Shown here one piece after another: positions 1 through 11,802 of a stretch of 64,000 bases of DNA (the first letter of the stretch is position 1; every line of letters starts with the position of its first letter). The position numbers and the translations under genes were made by a program. The stretch is from Heterodera schachtii (lineage: Eukaryota; Nematoda; Chromadorea; Rhabditida; Heteroderidae), in NCBI GenBank assembly GCA_023374025.1, contig SIJG01000137.1, positions 194,114-258,113 of the forward strand. The letters are read 5' to 3'. The notes beneath the pieces are model-generated. The model searched no databases, had not been told where the DNA came from, and was given only the letters and a program-made list of their open reading frames with translations.

Positions 1-153
1 GGAGTACTTATGCGCAGGTCCATGTCTGGACGGCGCAAAAAAGAGGCAATTTGCCAGTCAATTTTGGACGCTTGGTCTAGGACCCAGCGCTGTCCAAGGC
101 CACCGCCACATGATAGAATGTGGTGGTATTGCAACTCCACATTTTCATCCCTT
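1..153. other. Left edge, unassigned
   Basis: Short unique-looking sequence before the first tandem repeat. I see no convincing coding frame or element end here. Confidence 0.3.
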
Positions 154-450
154 AATCCCCCGGAGGGGCAGGTCCTTGGCCGGTGAACCACAATCCCCCG
201 GAGGGGCAGGTCCTTGGCCGGTGAACCACAATCCCCCGGAGGGGCAGGTCCTTGGCCGGTGAACCACAATCCCCCGGAGGGGCAGGTCCTTGGCCGGTGA
301 ACCACAATCCCCCGGAGGGGCAGGTCCTTGGCCGGTGAACCACAATCCCCCGGAGGGGCATGTCCATGGCCGGTGAACCACAATCCCCCGGAGGGGCAGG
401 TCCTTGGCCGGTGAACCACAATCCCCCGGAGGGGCAGGTCCTTGGCCGGA
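154..450. repeat. 38-bp minisatellite, about 8 copies
   Basis: Eight head-to-tail units start every 38 bases (154, 192, 230, 268, 306, 344, 382, 420); the last is partial. Each unit carries CCCCCGGAGGGG, itself a short inverted repeat, followed by CAGGTCCTTGGCCGG. The unit at 344 is a variant with CATGTCCATGG. Long open frames through it are a by-product of the repetition, not genes. Confidence 0.95.
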
Positions 451-530
451 CTGAACAACAACATAGATGTTCAAAAGTCAAATTGATAGTCCATCTGTTT
501 TTCATATTTTTTCGCACAAAAGGGTGTTTA

Positions 531-1010
531 GGGGGATGTACCGTCCCCATGCGAGTGTTTAAGGGGATGGTATCCATACCCATAAGAGTGTCTATGGGGA
601 TGGCAACCATCCCCATAAGAGTGTCTAGGTGGATGGCATCCGTCCGCATAAAAGTGTCTAGGTGGATGGGATCCGTCCCCATAAGAGTGTCTATGGGGAT
701 GGTAACCATCCCCATAAGAGTGTCTATGGGGATGGGATCCGTCCCCATAAGAGTGTATAGGGGGATGGTAGCCATCCCCATAAGAGTGTCTATGGGGATG
801 GTAACCATCCCCATAAGAGTTTCTATGGGGATGCTAACCATCCCCATAAGAGTGTCTACGGGGATGGGATCCGTCCCCATAAGAGTGTCTATGGGGATGG
901 GATCCGTCCCCATAAGAGTATTTAGGGGGATGGTATCCATCCATTTAAAAGTGTTTAAGGGGATGGAATCCGTACCATGAGAGTGTTAAAAGGGATGGAA
1001 TCCATCCCCA
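531..1010. repeat. 33-bp minisatellite, first array
   Basis: About 14 degenerate units of 33 bp. Each contains GGGGATGG, a four-base centre and CCATCCCC, a perfect 8-bp inverted repeat, followed by ATAAGAGTGTCTA. Because 33 is a multiple of three, frames stay open on both strands and spell repeated 11-residue peptides; I do not regard these as genes. Same family as 2226-3385. Confidence 0.93.
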
Positions 1011-1095
1011 TAAAATTATTCAGGAGAATGTGATCCATCCTCTTAATCAGCATTATGTTGATGGGGACTAATTTTGCGTGTTTTTTGTCTCTATC

Positions 1096-1548
1096 ACCAT
1101 TTAGCGTAGACTCAATAGAATCAAGGATTCTTGGTGTCGTTATGCCACTCTCATCAAGATACGTCTAAAGACACCAAGAACGCTTAGTTCTGTAAAGTCT
1201 ACGCTAAATGGTATAAGTGACAATTTCGGTGGTCAAAAATTTTCGTGATTTTTTTGTAACTTACACCATTTACCGTAGACTCAATAGAATTAAGCATTCT
1301 TTGTGTCGTTAGGTCACTCTCATCAAGATGCGTCTAAAGACACCAAGAACGCTTAGTTCTGTTGCGTCTTCGCTAAATGGTATGCGTGACAATTTCGGTG
1401 GTCACAAATTTTCGTGATTTTGTCACTTACACCATTTACCGTAGACTCAATAGAATTAAGCATTCTTGGTGTCGTGTTAGATCATCTGATCAAGATGCGT
1501 CTAATGACACCAAGAACGTTTAGTTCTGTTTAGTCTACACTAAATGGT
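1096..1548. repeat. Tandem satellite of ~167 bp with hairpin core, 3 copies
   Basis: Three tandem units begin at 1096, 1265 and 1431 (periods 169 and 166). Each contains a 43-nt left arm and a 43-nt imperfectly complementary right arm (1096-1138/1170-1212, 1265-1307/1339-1381, 1431-1473/1506-1548) around a ~31-nt centre. The arms start ACCATTTA and end GGTGTC. The linkers share TGACAATTTCGGTGGTCA. The array sits between the two 33-bp minisatellite arrays. Confidence 0.9.
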
Positions 1549-2225
1549 GTAAGAAAATATCGGTGGTAAAAATTGCTAAATTTGGTGACGACCAATTTAG
1601 CACATATTTAAATAAACATTAATTTGACAAAACCCACCAAAAATCCGCGCTTTCGTACAGAAGAAGGAAATTGTTGGCTGATCACCGCAATACCAAATCA
1701 TTTGAAAATCGAACAACGCCAGCCAACAGTAGAAACTTACAAAATAATTATATCAAAATCTTAAAATAATAAAAGCAAAATATGGCTATAAAATATGGAT
1801 CAAAAAGCGAAAGAGATAGACATAAAAGTGCAAGAAAGTTACATAAATTTTATAATTGATTTTGTAAGTTAGTAGATACACTTAAAAAGTCAGATACTGT
1901 ATTAAGCACGTATTTGAATAAAAAATTAAATAAGTAAAAAAATTTAGTTGAAAGTTAACCGAAAAGCGATACTTTTTCATTTTTCTTACTTTTAAGACAG
2001 ATTTACCAACTTTTATAAAAAAATTAGATAAACAATGATTTTTAGTAAAATGATCCGAGTCTTAGGAGCCAAAAGCCAAATGGTAGCCGCTCGAACAAAG
2101 TATTTTTGGAAAAAGCTTAATGAAGCGATAGAACATATGGACATAATGCAAAATATGACAAATTGAAAATATGACATAAAACGCGAAATATATAAAAATA
2201 GAGGTACAACAGTGATTGAAAAGGT
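1549..2225. other. AT-rich spacer between repeat arrays
   Basis: No gene or structured repeat recognised. The segment is strongly AT-rich, with only short spurious frames. Confidence 0.4.
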
Positions 2226-3385
2226 ATGGCATCCGTCCCCATAAGAGTGTCTATGGGGATGGGATCCGTCGCCATAAGAGTGTCTAGTGGGATGGTAGCC
2301 ATCCCCATAAGAGTGTCTAGGGGGATGGTCGCCATCCCCATAAGAGTGTTTAGGGGCATGGTCGCCATCCCCATAAGAGTGTCTATGGGGATGGGATCCG
2401 TCCCCATAAGAGTGTCTAGGGGGATGGCAGCCATCCCCATAAGTGTTTAGGGGCATGGTCGCCATCCCCATAAGAGTGTCTATGGGGATGGTATCCGTCC
2501 CTATAAGAGTGTCTATGGGGATGGTATCCATCCCTATAAGAGTGTCTATGGTGATGGTATCCATCCCTATAAGAGTGTCTATTGGGATGGTATCCGTCCC
2601 TATAAGAGTGTCTATGGGGATGGTATCCGTCCCTATAAGAGTGTCTATGGGGATGGTCGCCATCCCCATAAGAGTGTCTATGGGGATGGTATCCGTCCCT
2701 ATAAGAGTGTCTATGGGGATGGTATCCATCCCTATAAGAGTGCCTATGGTGATGGTATCCATCCCTATAAGAGTGTCTATTGGGATGGTATCCGTCCCTA
2801 TAAGAGTGTCTATGGGGATGGTCGCCATCCCCATAAGAGTGTATATGGGGATGGTATCCGTCCCTATAAGAGTGTCTATGGGGATGGTATCCGTCCCTAT
2901 AAGAGTGTCTATGGGGATGGTATCCATCCCTATAAGAGTGTCTATGGGGATGGTATCCATCCCTATAAGAGTGTCTATTGGGATGGTATCCGTCCCTATA
3001 AGAGTGTCTATGGGGATGGTATCCATCCCTATAAGAGTGTCTATTGGGATGGTATCCGTCCCTATAAGAGTGTCTATGGGGATGGTATCCATCCCTATAA
3101 GAGTGTCTATGGGGATGGTATCCATCCCTATGAGTGTCTATGGGGATGGGATCCGTCCCCATAAGAGTGTCTATGGGGATGGTAACCATCCCCATAAGAG
3201 TGTCTATGGGGATGGTATCCATCCCTATAAGAGTGTCTATGGGGATGGTAACCATCCCCATAAGAGTGTCTAGGGGGATGGCATCCGTTCTCATATGAGT
3301 GTTTAAGGGTATGGTATCCATCCCTATAAGAGTGTCTATGGGGATGGTCGCCATCCCTATAAGAGTGACTATGGGGATGGGATTC
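2226..3385. repeat. 33-bp minisatellite, second array (~35 units)
   Basis: Same 33-bp unit as 531-1010, here longer and more homogeneous. Most units read GGGGATGGTATCC(A/G)TCCC followed by TATAAGAGTGTCTAT. Variant units (GGTCGCC, GGTAACC and GGGATCC centres) are interspersed. The inverted-repeat core is kept in nearly every unit although the four central bases vary, which suggests the palindrome is the conserved part. Confidence 0.95.
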
Positions 3386-3399
3386 ACACCTATACGCAG

Positions 3400-4980
3400 G
3401 GATTCTAAGGCCTTAACGATGTCATAACACAAATCTGATTGAATATTCATGCTCAGCGGTCTAAATTACCCCTAAAAACTGTTTTTAATTGAATTTTAGA
3501 AGAAAAAAATGTTCCATTCAAAAATCATGTGCATCCCCCTTTGGTCCCGAATCACCAAATCACTTTTATTTTTATAACTTTTTTCAAAAAAGTGATAAAA
3601 CTATGAAATAAAATTTAATAAATAGAACAAAAAATTGTGGATTTTTCTATTATTTTTATTTGTGAAAACTGCTTTTCAGAACCGAATTATAAATTTTTTT
3701 CTGAAAAATCGGAAATTTCCAGAATTTCTGGAATAACTTTTTTTATTTTGCAGATAGAAATACCAAATAAAATGCTTAAAATTCTCCTTATTTTTCTCTA
3801 TTTTTAATACTTATTTACTAAAATTGAACCGATTTGAACTGAGTTATGAATTTTCAAATATTTGACCAAAATCCCGAAGGCCAAAAAAATGAGAAATAAA
3901 AAAGATTTTTTTAAAAATTCCAAAATTACTGAAACTTAAAATAAACATTATATTCGTGCTCAGCACCCTAATTTACCCCAGAAAAATATTTTTCACTCAC
4001 TTTTTCAACCCAAAAAAAATTTTTGAAAATTTCTAGGGGGCCTAGCTCGAAAATTCTTGAAATTTTCCCGGCATATGGCACACCATTCGATAGAGCTCAA
4101 AAAGCTCTACAATTTTGCTCTAAGACGTTTTTTGGCTAAAACCAACCCCTGACGAGTTATGGGCCCGGGACTCAAATGTCCCGCTCAGGCCAAAAAATTT
4201 TTCTATTTCCGGAAAAAAATCGAAAATTTTTTAAAAATGTCACCAATCGATAGAGCTCAAAAAACGATGTTTTGAAAATGGTCTTCGTTTTCCCGGGAAA
4301 AATCGTTAAAAAATCATAAAATTCAAAAACCCCAAAACCGACTTTTAGGCCTAGCTCGAGAAATTTTGAAAATTTTCGAAATTTTAAAATTTGGAAAAAT
4401 CGGGCTTACCAAACTCTATAATAAGTTCGCTTGCCACCCCCCGCTCAGTTCAAACGCTAATGAGTTATTCGCCCGGTACTGAAGTGGACAAAGTTGGTAC
4501 TGAATTTCTAGCCAAGCCTACAGGCTTTCCTATTATAGGTAAAGGCCTGGAATTTTTTTTGACTTTTAGACAACACTTCAACTTGGGTTCCTACCAGCAG
4601 ACATTTTTTGATCCGAGTTTTAGAAAAAAAGTTATAGGCCTCCAAACGCAAGCAAAAATGGAAAATGAGTCCCTGGTACTCAGTTGTCCCTCGGATCAAA
4701 AAACCTATAGTTTTCCCGGATGCCCCGTCTCGAGTTACCCCTGGGTGCAAAATTTCAGCCCGGTCCGCTTAGCCGTTCCCGAGAAATTGGTTTTAGGGAT
4801 GAAACTCCTTGTCAATATAACATATATATAATATATATAATTTATTCCCTATCAGATCAATTTTTAACGATGCAAGTGAACTTTCATAATGATTTAATTT
4901 TTTCCAACCCAGTTGAGAATTTTTTTTTTCTAAATTCAGTCATATTAAAAAATTTTAAAATCCCAATGATTTATTGACCA
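3400..4980. repeat. Dispersed repeat, copy 1
   Basis: No gene. Blocks here recur in the same order at 49143-50790: a motif around CACTTTTATTTTTATAAC and TTTTTTCAAAAAAGTGATGA (3553-3600 here), then GGCCTAGCTCGAAAATT (~4040 here, ~50271 there), then a block around CAGCAGACATTTTTTGATCCG (~4597 here, ~50520 there). The open frame at 4391-4831 translates the same repeat as the frame at 50264-50785 (shared HFNL..QQ.FFDP), so I read it as repeat and not as a gene. Confidence 0.6.
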
Positions 4981-4999
4981 GGCTGGGTTTAAAAATCTT

Positions 5000-5464
5000 A
5001 TTTTTTGAAATTTAGCTTTTAAAAAATTGATATCCCCGAAGGGGGACTCCGTAATTTTTGAGTAGATGAGGCCTGGTTATGGGTTCAATAAGGAATTTTA
5101 GTTTTTGACCCATTTCATGCCCGGTTCCTTCGCGGCCCCGGCTTTACCAAATTCCGGGCTCCGATTAACTCTAACCATAATTAATTAAACATAGAGCAAA
5201 ACCGGAATTCGTTTCTCTCGACTAAATAGGCCAGATATAGGCATTAATTATATGATTTTTTTATTAGTGAAAATATTTTCCCGACAATCAGAAATTTTCT
5301 GAATAGGTTTAGAAATTTATGTCCCTAATTTTGGGATTTAAACAAAAATCACACAAAATAATTACCAATATTAACAAAAAAAAATTGGAAAATAAGTAAT
5401 TAAATAGTTAGCGCCTTAAAATTTTTATTTAAAGAATCCTCTTCATTATTTATCTATGGGGCAT
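5000..5464. other. AT-rich unassigned sequence
   Basis: No gene, tandem repeat or element end recognised. Confidence 0.3.
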
Positions 5465-5472
5465 AAATAGAG

Positions 5473-5655
5473 TAGAGCGGGACCGGGAATTTGGGGCTTA
5501 ACCGGGACCGGGACCTTTTCGGGTTGAAAAACCGGGAATTTTTGGCTGGGAAAACCGGGAAAAAAACCCGGGACTGGTCCCGGCCCCGATCAAAACCGGG
5601 ACCTCGGTACTCAGTTGTACTCAGTTGTACGTGTTTTGGTCCCGGTCCCGCTCTA
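5473..5655. mobile_element. Short TIR element rich in GGGACC words
   Basis: Starts TAGAGCGGGACCGGGA and ends with its complement (GGTCCCGCTCTA); the interior repeats GGGACCGGGACC. The same ends bound 24950-27816. The complementarity may extend outward through AGAG/CTCT. No clean target duplication was found. Confidence 0.65.
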
Positions 5656-5668
5656 CTCTAGTTATAAA

Positions 5669-6130
5669 TAGGGATACGATTTTTAGCCTCTAAAAACTGC
5701 CAAAATAGGTAGGCTATAGGCTCTAAAAAACCCCAAAAATAGGCACTAAAAAATGTAAAATAGGCACTAAAAACCTCATTTTTAGGGGTGTAAAATGACA
5801 AAATTCATTCAAAAAAGTAAAAAAATAAATTGAGTTACACTATTTTTTAATTCAAAAATTTCTCCAAAAAAATTTTAAAGACGATTTTTGAGAAAATTTT
5901 TCATTTCTTAGGAGGTTTATTTTCAGAAATTTTTGGGTCGATTCTTAGGAGTATATTTTTTAAATTCCCAAAAAATCGATTCTTAGGAGTGTATTTCTCG
6001 TTTGTATTGCATTTTTGTTAACAAATTTTCGGCAAAACGCCAAAATAGGCAAAAATAGGCTCTTTCAAATTTTTTTAGGCGCTAAAAATAAAAGCCTAGA
6101 AAATAGGCACTAATAACTCGAAAAGTAGCT
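5669..6130. mobile_element. hAT-like element remnant, TAGGCACTAAAAA words
   Basis: Begins TAGGGATACGATTTTTAG, close to the terminal repeat of the complete element at 19232. The interior is full of ATAGGCAC(T)AAAAA words and holds an ATTCTTAGGAGTGTA core, the complement of the TACACCCCTAAGAA core seen in sister elements. The right terminal repeat is not recognisable, so the end coordinate is approximate. Confidence 0.55.
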
Positions 6131-6459
6131 TAATAACAGCCCAAAAAATGGCAATTTAAATTTTTGCCAATTGCATTCAAGACGAATTATTTTTTAGGTC
6201 AAAATGAACAACCGGGTTCAAAATTTGAAAACTCGGTAATAATTTTTAAACAACAGAAACTTTCTTAAGAAATTTTATTGACCATTTTTCGGGATTTTGG
6301 GGTTCTCATAAAAAAGACTCGAATAAACTATTTGTAGGACGTACAAAGTTGAAAACAAGCTTAATAATATGTCGTCATCCAAGGCCATTTTCGTAATTTT
6401 ACAGACTAAAAATGATTTGTTGGCACATAGAACAGAATCAGCCCAATTTTACAGAAAGA

Positions 6460-7619
6460 ATGGACTACGACGAAAGCATTGTCGACGACGGAGCGGTGTC
6501 ACTCGTCGGCGAAGCCGACGAAAACGAATTGTTGGGCGTCAGCGACGCACACCATGAGCAGAATGAGCGGGAGTCGACAGGTTTTCACCATTTTCCACGG
6601 GACACAAATATGCAACAAAGCCTAGTCAGGCAGAAAAGAACTGTTGGGAACGAAAATTGCGGTCGGCATGTTAACCGCATGCCAATTTGGAAGCATTTCG
6701 TGGCCATGATTTTGAGTACTCTTTTCAACGTCACCATATGGAACAAGAGTTCAGACAGAGACCGAATTTTGAAGGGAACTCAAGGGCTCACCCCCCACCT
6801 CCTCCTCCTCCATGGTATGGGTGCTACCCATGGATGCCACCGCCATGGTTCAACACTGAAAAAGCACCACCCAACCAATGCCAAAACCAAAGGGAAGCCA
6901 CCGAAATTCAACAAAGCGCTTCCCATTCGACTTATAATCGCCTCGAAGCAATTCTTATCTTGGATAAGCTGCCTGACATCAACGGAAGAGAGGGCTCGGA
7001 CCGAATTCGAGCATTCTTTCGAAAATTCGAAATTGGCACCGAAGGCTGGACCAACGCAGAAAAATTAAAAGCGTTACAACTAAAAGTCACGGGAAAGGCG
7101 GAAAGGTCTTTGAATGCCGCAGTCGATTTTGAGCGCACTGCGTCCAAAATAGGGATGCGTGAAGTGAAATTCGACCTGATTAAAAAGGAAATGCTACAAA
7201 CGCTGGACGAGTTGGACGCGAGCGAGACCTCAGCTTTTGATGAGCTATTCACTGGACTGCAAAGAAGGTCGAACGAGTCCATTGACCAATTGGCCGACCG
7301 CGTTGGGCGAACAGTTCAAAGAGCCTACCCAAATTTGAACTCAAGAGACACCGACGAATTGTCGATTAAACACTTTTTACGGGCCTTAGACAGCCATGAG
7401 TTGGTATTAACATTGGAAGTGTCTCGCAGTCCGTCGATGAGCTATGACCAATTTGTGACTTTGGCATCGCGAGCCGAGTCAACAAAACGAGCAGTGCAAA
7501 AATCGATATCAAGGCAGCGCCAGTATGACAGTCAGAATGTGAACCGTAGTTCGGTTAGCGCTCATTTTCCGCAAAGTCGAGCATCTGTTACGTGTTTCAA
7601 TTGTGGGAACGTGTACTGA
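6460..7619 (+). pseudogene. gag: Gypsy-1 Gag (frameshifted)
   Basis: The acidic N-terminus starts at the ATG at 6460 (MDYDESIVDDGAVSLVGE). The frame then changes near 6680-6690 into a second frame with a proline-rich stretch, a charged helical capsid-like region (about 7030-7480) and CFNCGN at 7594-7611, the start of a CCHC zinc knuckle. A stop follows at once. A neighbouring frame (7603-7803) continues with an Asn/Gln/Arg-rich tail, so the knuckle seems cut by an indel. Gag would assemble the retroelement particle and bind its RNA. Confidence 0.7.
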
Positions 7620-7929
7620 ACCGAGGCAGACTAATCCTTTTTCGCGCGATGCGCGTAATCGGGACCATTTTAATGCAGGAATGCAGACAAATTCAAGGAC
7701 AGCAAATGAAAACCGTGACAGTTGGCAAAACCGTCAGAATTTTCCACCGAGAACGGGTGGCAACCAACAGCCATTAATGCAACAAACTTTTAAACGTTCA
7801 TAGAATCAATTTGGTGGCACCAATGCAGCAAATTGCATTCAAATTGAGGAAATTCCGTCGGAAAATAAATTTACTGTCGGAACGATTGGAACGAAAGAGG
7901 ATGTTCAAAAATGGCTGGAAGAGCTGATT

Positions 7930-8259
7930 TTGCTGAATAAGGAAGAGAAGGGAGCGCAAAAAATTGGGAAGCTGGTCGTGTTGGAGCTGTTCATCAATAC
8001 CGCTAAGACTTCGGCAATGTTAGATGGAGGCGCCCAACTTTGCCTCATTTCTGCCAATTCGCTTTATAAGCTAGTCCGTGATGAGACTATTCCTCTACAT
8101 AAAGGGAACTACAATTGGACCCTTAAAACTGCATACGACTTTAATGGAAAAAAGATCAACACCTTCGGCGTTGTCACTCTTTCAGTAAACCGAGACAAAT
8201 TAGAACCGGTTGAAATCGAATTCTTCATCACATCTGCGTCTTTTGTTTTGATTTGTTAA
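7930..8259 (+). pseudogene. Gypsy-1 aspartic protease
   Basis: The retropepsin-like motif reads LDGGAQLCLIS, where D-S/T-G is expected. The flap-like continuation and the next ORF (from 8253) lie in another frame. Retropepsins cleave the Gag-Pol polyprotein. Replacement of the Ser/Thr by Gly at the active loop, together with the frame break, suggests this copy is inactive. Confidence 0.65.
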
Positions 8260-9586
8260 TCGGAACGAATGCGCTCGGACTTTTGGGTTTAAAATTGTAC
8301 GACGAAAAGACAGATTCAATAATTGAATTTGAATGCATACCTGAGAAAGAAAAGGCTGAGAAGAATGAAATTAGGGTCGCATGTACAACTGTACTTGCAC
8401 CGAGATCAATCACATTAGTGCCGCTCGAAATTAACAAAGACATTAAAAATGACTTTGTTGTGACACCAACGGATGAATTAGAGACTCTTTTTCGGATTGA
8501 ACCAAGCATCGTTTATACTGCTAACAGAAAATTTTCGGCGCCAATTTCGAATTATGGTTCATGTGCCATTGAACTTTTGAAGGATGACTTCATGGGAGTT
8601 GCGGAGGAACCTGAAGAAATCATCGAGGCGGAAAATGGTCTTAGCTTTCAAGTGCATGAAAGCATTCCAAAAATTTGCAAAGTTCAAGCCGTTATGTGCA
8701 ATGTGGAACGGACTGAAAAATTGCAAAGTTTTTTGCCGAATTTTCTCAGTAAAATTGCAACAGAAGAACAACGGCCAATTTGTGAACTGATTTGTGATTT
8801 TGAGGAAATTTTTGCATTTGAAGACCAGGAATTAACACAAACCGACCTCGTAATGCATCACGTCGATACCGGAACAGCCCCGCCTGTGAAAATGCGTGTA
8901 AGGCCCGTCCCATATGCATTCCGAGAAAAAGTGGCAACGATGATACAAGACTATTTGGGCAGAGGCGGCCTTCCTGGTCACTGTATGCAAGCCCAATAGT
9001 TTTGGTTCCGAAAAAAGACGGAACAATCCGTTTTTGCGTCGATTACCGAGGTCTAAATGCGATTACAGTGAAAGACGCGTTTCCTTTGCCAAATATTGAC
9101 AACACTTTGATGATGTTGGGCAATAAAAAAGTATTCAGTACAATGGATTTTATGAGTGGGTATTGGCAAATAAAAATGCACCCCGACTCAGTCAGCAAAA
9201 CCGCGTTCACTACAGAGTTTGGGCTTTACGAATATTTGGTCATGTCATTTGGCATGTCGAATGCAGTTGCCACTTTTCAGCGATTCATGACTCGGTTGTT
9301 TGAAGGAATTCTCAATGATTTTGTCTTCATTTACATTGACGATATCTTGGTGGCTAGTGAGTCATTTGAAAAGCATTTGGAACACCTTCAGGCTGTTTTT
9401 GAAAGAATAAAAATGGCATCTCTCAAACTGAACATTTCAAAATATTGCTTTGTCGCTGAGGAATTGCCATTTTTGGGACACATTCTCACCCGAGAAGGAA
9501 TCAAGAAATATTCTGAAAAAATTCAGCCAATTTTGGACTTGCCTGTTCCAAAAACAAAAAAGAACTTCAGTCGTTCCTCGGATTAA
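8253..9586 (+). pseudogene. pol: Gypsy-1 reverse transcriptase (two frames)
   Basis: The first part (8253-8999) carries the linker and the start of the RT fingers (VRPVPYAFREKV). It then breaks near 9000 and continues at 9002-9586 with VPKKDGTIRFCVDYRGLN, the SFGMSNAVATFQR block and the catalytic FIYIDDILVAS. The thumb motif FLGHILTREGI follows. YIDD is a standard Ty3/Gypsy catalytic box. The domain is easy to recognise despite the break, so decay is recent or partly due to assembly indels. Confidence 0.85.
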
Positions 9587-10098
9587 TGACCTATTATCGG
9601 AAATTTATATACAATGGTGGTAAAATTGCGGCACCGTTGTTCGGAAAATCAAAGAAAGAAGTCCCGTTTGCAATGAACGACGATGAGCTGACAGCGATCG
9701 AAATTTTAAAAAACAAAATTTCTGAAAAGGTTGTTTTACATTTTACGGACTTCAATGCTGCACAGAATGATCCAGATCGTATGTTTTTAATGATGACAGA
9801 TGCCAGCAAGATCGGAGTCGCAGCAGTTTTATGCCAACCTGATGAAGCGCATAATCTTCGGCCAATTTATTTTGCATCGAGACAATGCACCCAAGCTGAA
9901 AGTCGTTATGCGCCAACTGAACTCGAAGCGCTCGCAATTTGTTTTGGCGTAAAAAAATTTGTCCAATTTATTTCAATGATACCAACACGTGTGTTAACCG
10001 ACCATAAAGCGCTAATCCCGATGTTCAAGACGAATGGAGAAACTGGAAATTGGCGAGTGGATAAATGGATAATGCGATGCGTTCGCGTTTCATTTTGA
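9586..10098 (+). pseudogene. pol: Gypsy-1 RT connection and RNase H
   Basis: Begins with MTYYRKFI, which follows directly from the end of the RT frame with a one-base frame change. RNase H landmarks are TDASKIGVAAVL, TELEALAICFGVKKF and LTDHKALI, carrying the expected acidic residues. The last conserved piece (EYRPGKSNIVADVLSR) lies in the next frame at about 10095-10150. Confidence 0.85.
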
Positions 10099-11802
10099 AG
10101 GTCGAATATCGACCAGGGAAAAGTAATATTGTTGCGGACGTTTTGTCGAGAAATTTTCCAAATGCCGAAAATTTTGGCCTCGAGAAATCCGAAAAAATGG
10201 AGACGTCAAACATAAATGCCGTTGGAACAACCGAAGAAACTCCAGATGTTTCACGAGAAAACCTGCGGAAATGGCAGCAAAAAAGGGCGGAAAGTGAATT
10301 AAAATCTTTGGTAGAATTCCTTAAAGATCGAATTTTGCCAAATGATCCCCGGGAAATCAAAAGAGTTATGTCTTTAACTCCTTTTCACACACTGCTGAAT
10401 GGCTTGTTGTACCATTGCGACAAAGAAACGGGAAAACTTCGTCTTTTCGTCCCTGAAGACTTGCGAAGTTCGATTGTGAGTGAGCGTCATTCTGGGTTGT
10501 GTGGTGGCCATTTCAGTGCGAGAAAATTGTTTCTTCAACTGTCGGAAAAATATTTCTGGCCAAATATGCGTGGAGATTGTAACCGATTAGCGTTGAATTG
10601 CAGAATTTGTGCCCACACACGTCAGCCAAGGGCAAATCAACCAGTGTTCAGATGGTTGAGACTTCAGAGCCACTCGAACTCGTCTGCTTAGATATTCTCG
10701 ACATTGGGCGCAGTCGGGCAAAAAACCGTTATATTTTGGTCTGTGTTGACCATTTCCCAAAATGGACGGTTGCTGAATCGATTCCCGACAAATCGGCAGA
10801 AACTGTGGCTCGAATCTTTGTCGAAAACTTTGTCTTAATTTTTGGGGCTCCGCGTCGAATTCACTCGGACAGGGGAAAAGAATTCGTAAATTCGACACTT
10901 GAAGCCATTTCGAAAATTTTAAAAATGGAAGTTTCTACTACATGTGGATATGACCCTCAGGCAAACGGACTTGCCGAACGAACGAATCAAACAATCATAA
11001 GAATGCTTAAGCGCACAACAATCTCAGAATGGGATTGGGACTTGAAATTGCCTTATGTAATTTTTGCCTTAAATGTGACGCCGTCCGCAGCAACAGGGTT
11101 TTCTCCGTATGCCCTAATGTTTGGTAGAGTTGTTAATTTTCCCACTGACCAAAAGTCGAATTCGATGTCGACCCATGGCATTCAATGGACGAGGATACGT
11201 ATTTGCAGGCTTTTCGCGAAAATCTGAGTGAAATCTTAGGAGAAGCTCGAAAAAATGCAGAAATAAGTCGAGAGAAGGACCGAATTGAGTTCAATTCACG
11301 GAAAAATGTGAAAATTGGCAAACTCATTGTTGGTGATAGAGTTATGGTTGCATTTCCGTCGGAGAAACAAAAGGCGCGCATCAGAAAATTAGCCTGGAAT
11401 CATTTTGGCCCGTACAAAATTACCGAGATTTCAAATTCCTCAGCATTTGTCGTACCAACCGATAAATTAGAGGACGAGCCAATCAAGGTACCGCTAGAGA
11501 GGCTCATACGCGTACCGCCTGGAGTCCCTGATATTTCAATCCTTCCCGGCAAGAAAAACCCATTCAAAAATTTAATGAAAATTATGGGAATCCTTGAAGG
11601 GATGGGCCTAAGCCAATGGACAAAACTGGAATCGAGAAATAATGAAAATTTGAAGATGGAGAAAAAATTGATAATTTATTCGTTAGGGTCAACGAATTTT
11701 TCAGGTGGCGGTGATGGCGGACAAAACAAAAACGACGGAAAATGTGCCGGAAAAGGTGTTACGTCTAGGCGACGGCACTTTTCACTGGCTTTCCGACTGT
11801 AA
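10095..11802 (+). pseudogene. pol: Gypsy-1 integrase (frames 10065-10691, 10598-11227, 11185-11802)
   Basis: The zinc-binding HHCC region lies at about 10480-10620 (SERHSGLCGGHFSARK ... CRICAH). A frame change follows, then the DDE core: LVCLDILDIG, RIHSDRGKEF and NGLAERTNQ. After a further frame change comes the C-terminal domain with HFGPYKITEIS, a GPY/F-like module. Integrase inserts the cDNA into the host genome. All three catalytic acids are visible, but on two frames. Confidence 0.85.

Noticed and set aside
531..3385. CRISPR array
   Set aside because: Regularly spaced repeats but no unique spacers; the units are contiguous and the genome is eukaryotic.
152..3450. Long overlapping open frames on both strands (for example 152-940 minus, 360-980 plus, 2013-3125 minus, 2416-3450 minus, 2443-3273 plus)
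   Set aside because: They merely translate the 38-bp and 33-bp tandem repeats. 33 is a multiple of three, so all frames remain open; peptides are pure 11-residue repeats without start context, introns or unique ends.
4391..4831. 146-aa frame as a gene
   Set aside because: The DNA is a dispersed repeat also present at 50264-50785; both frames drift and lack any domain.
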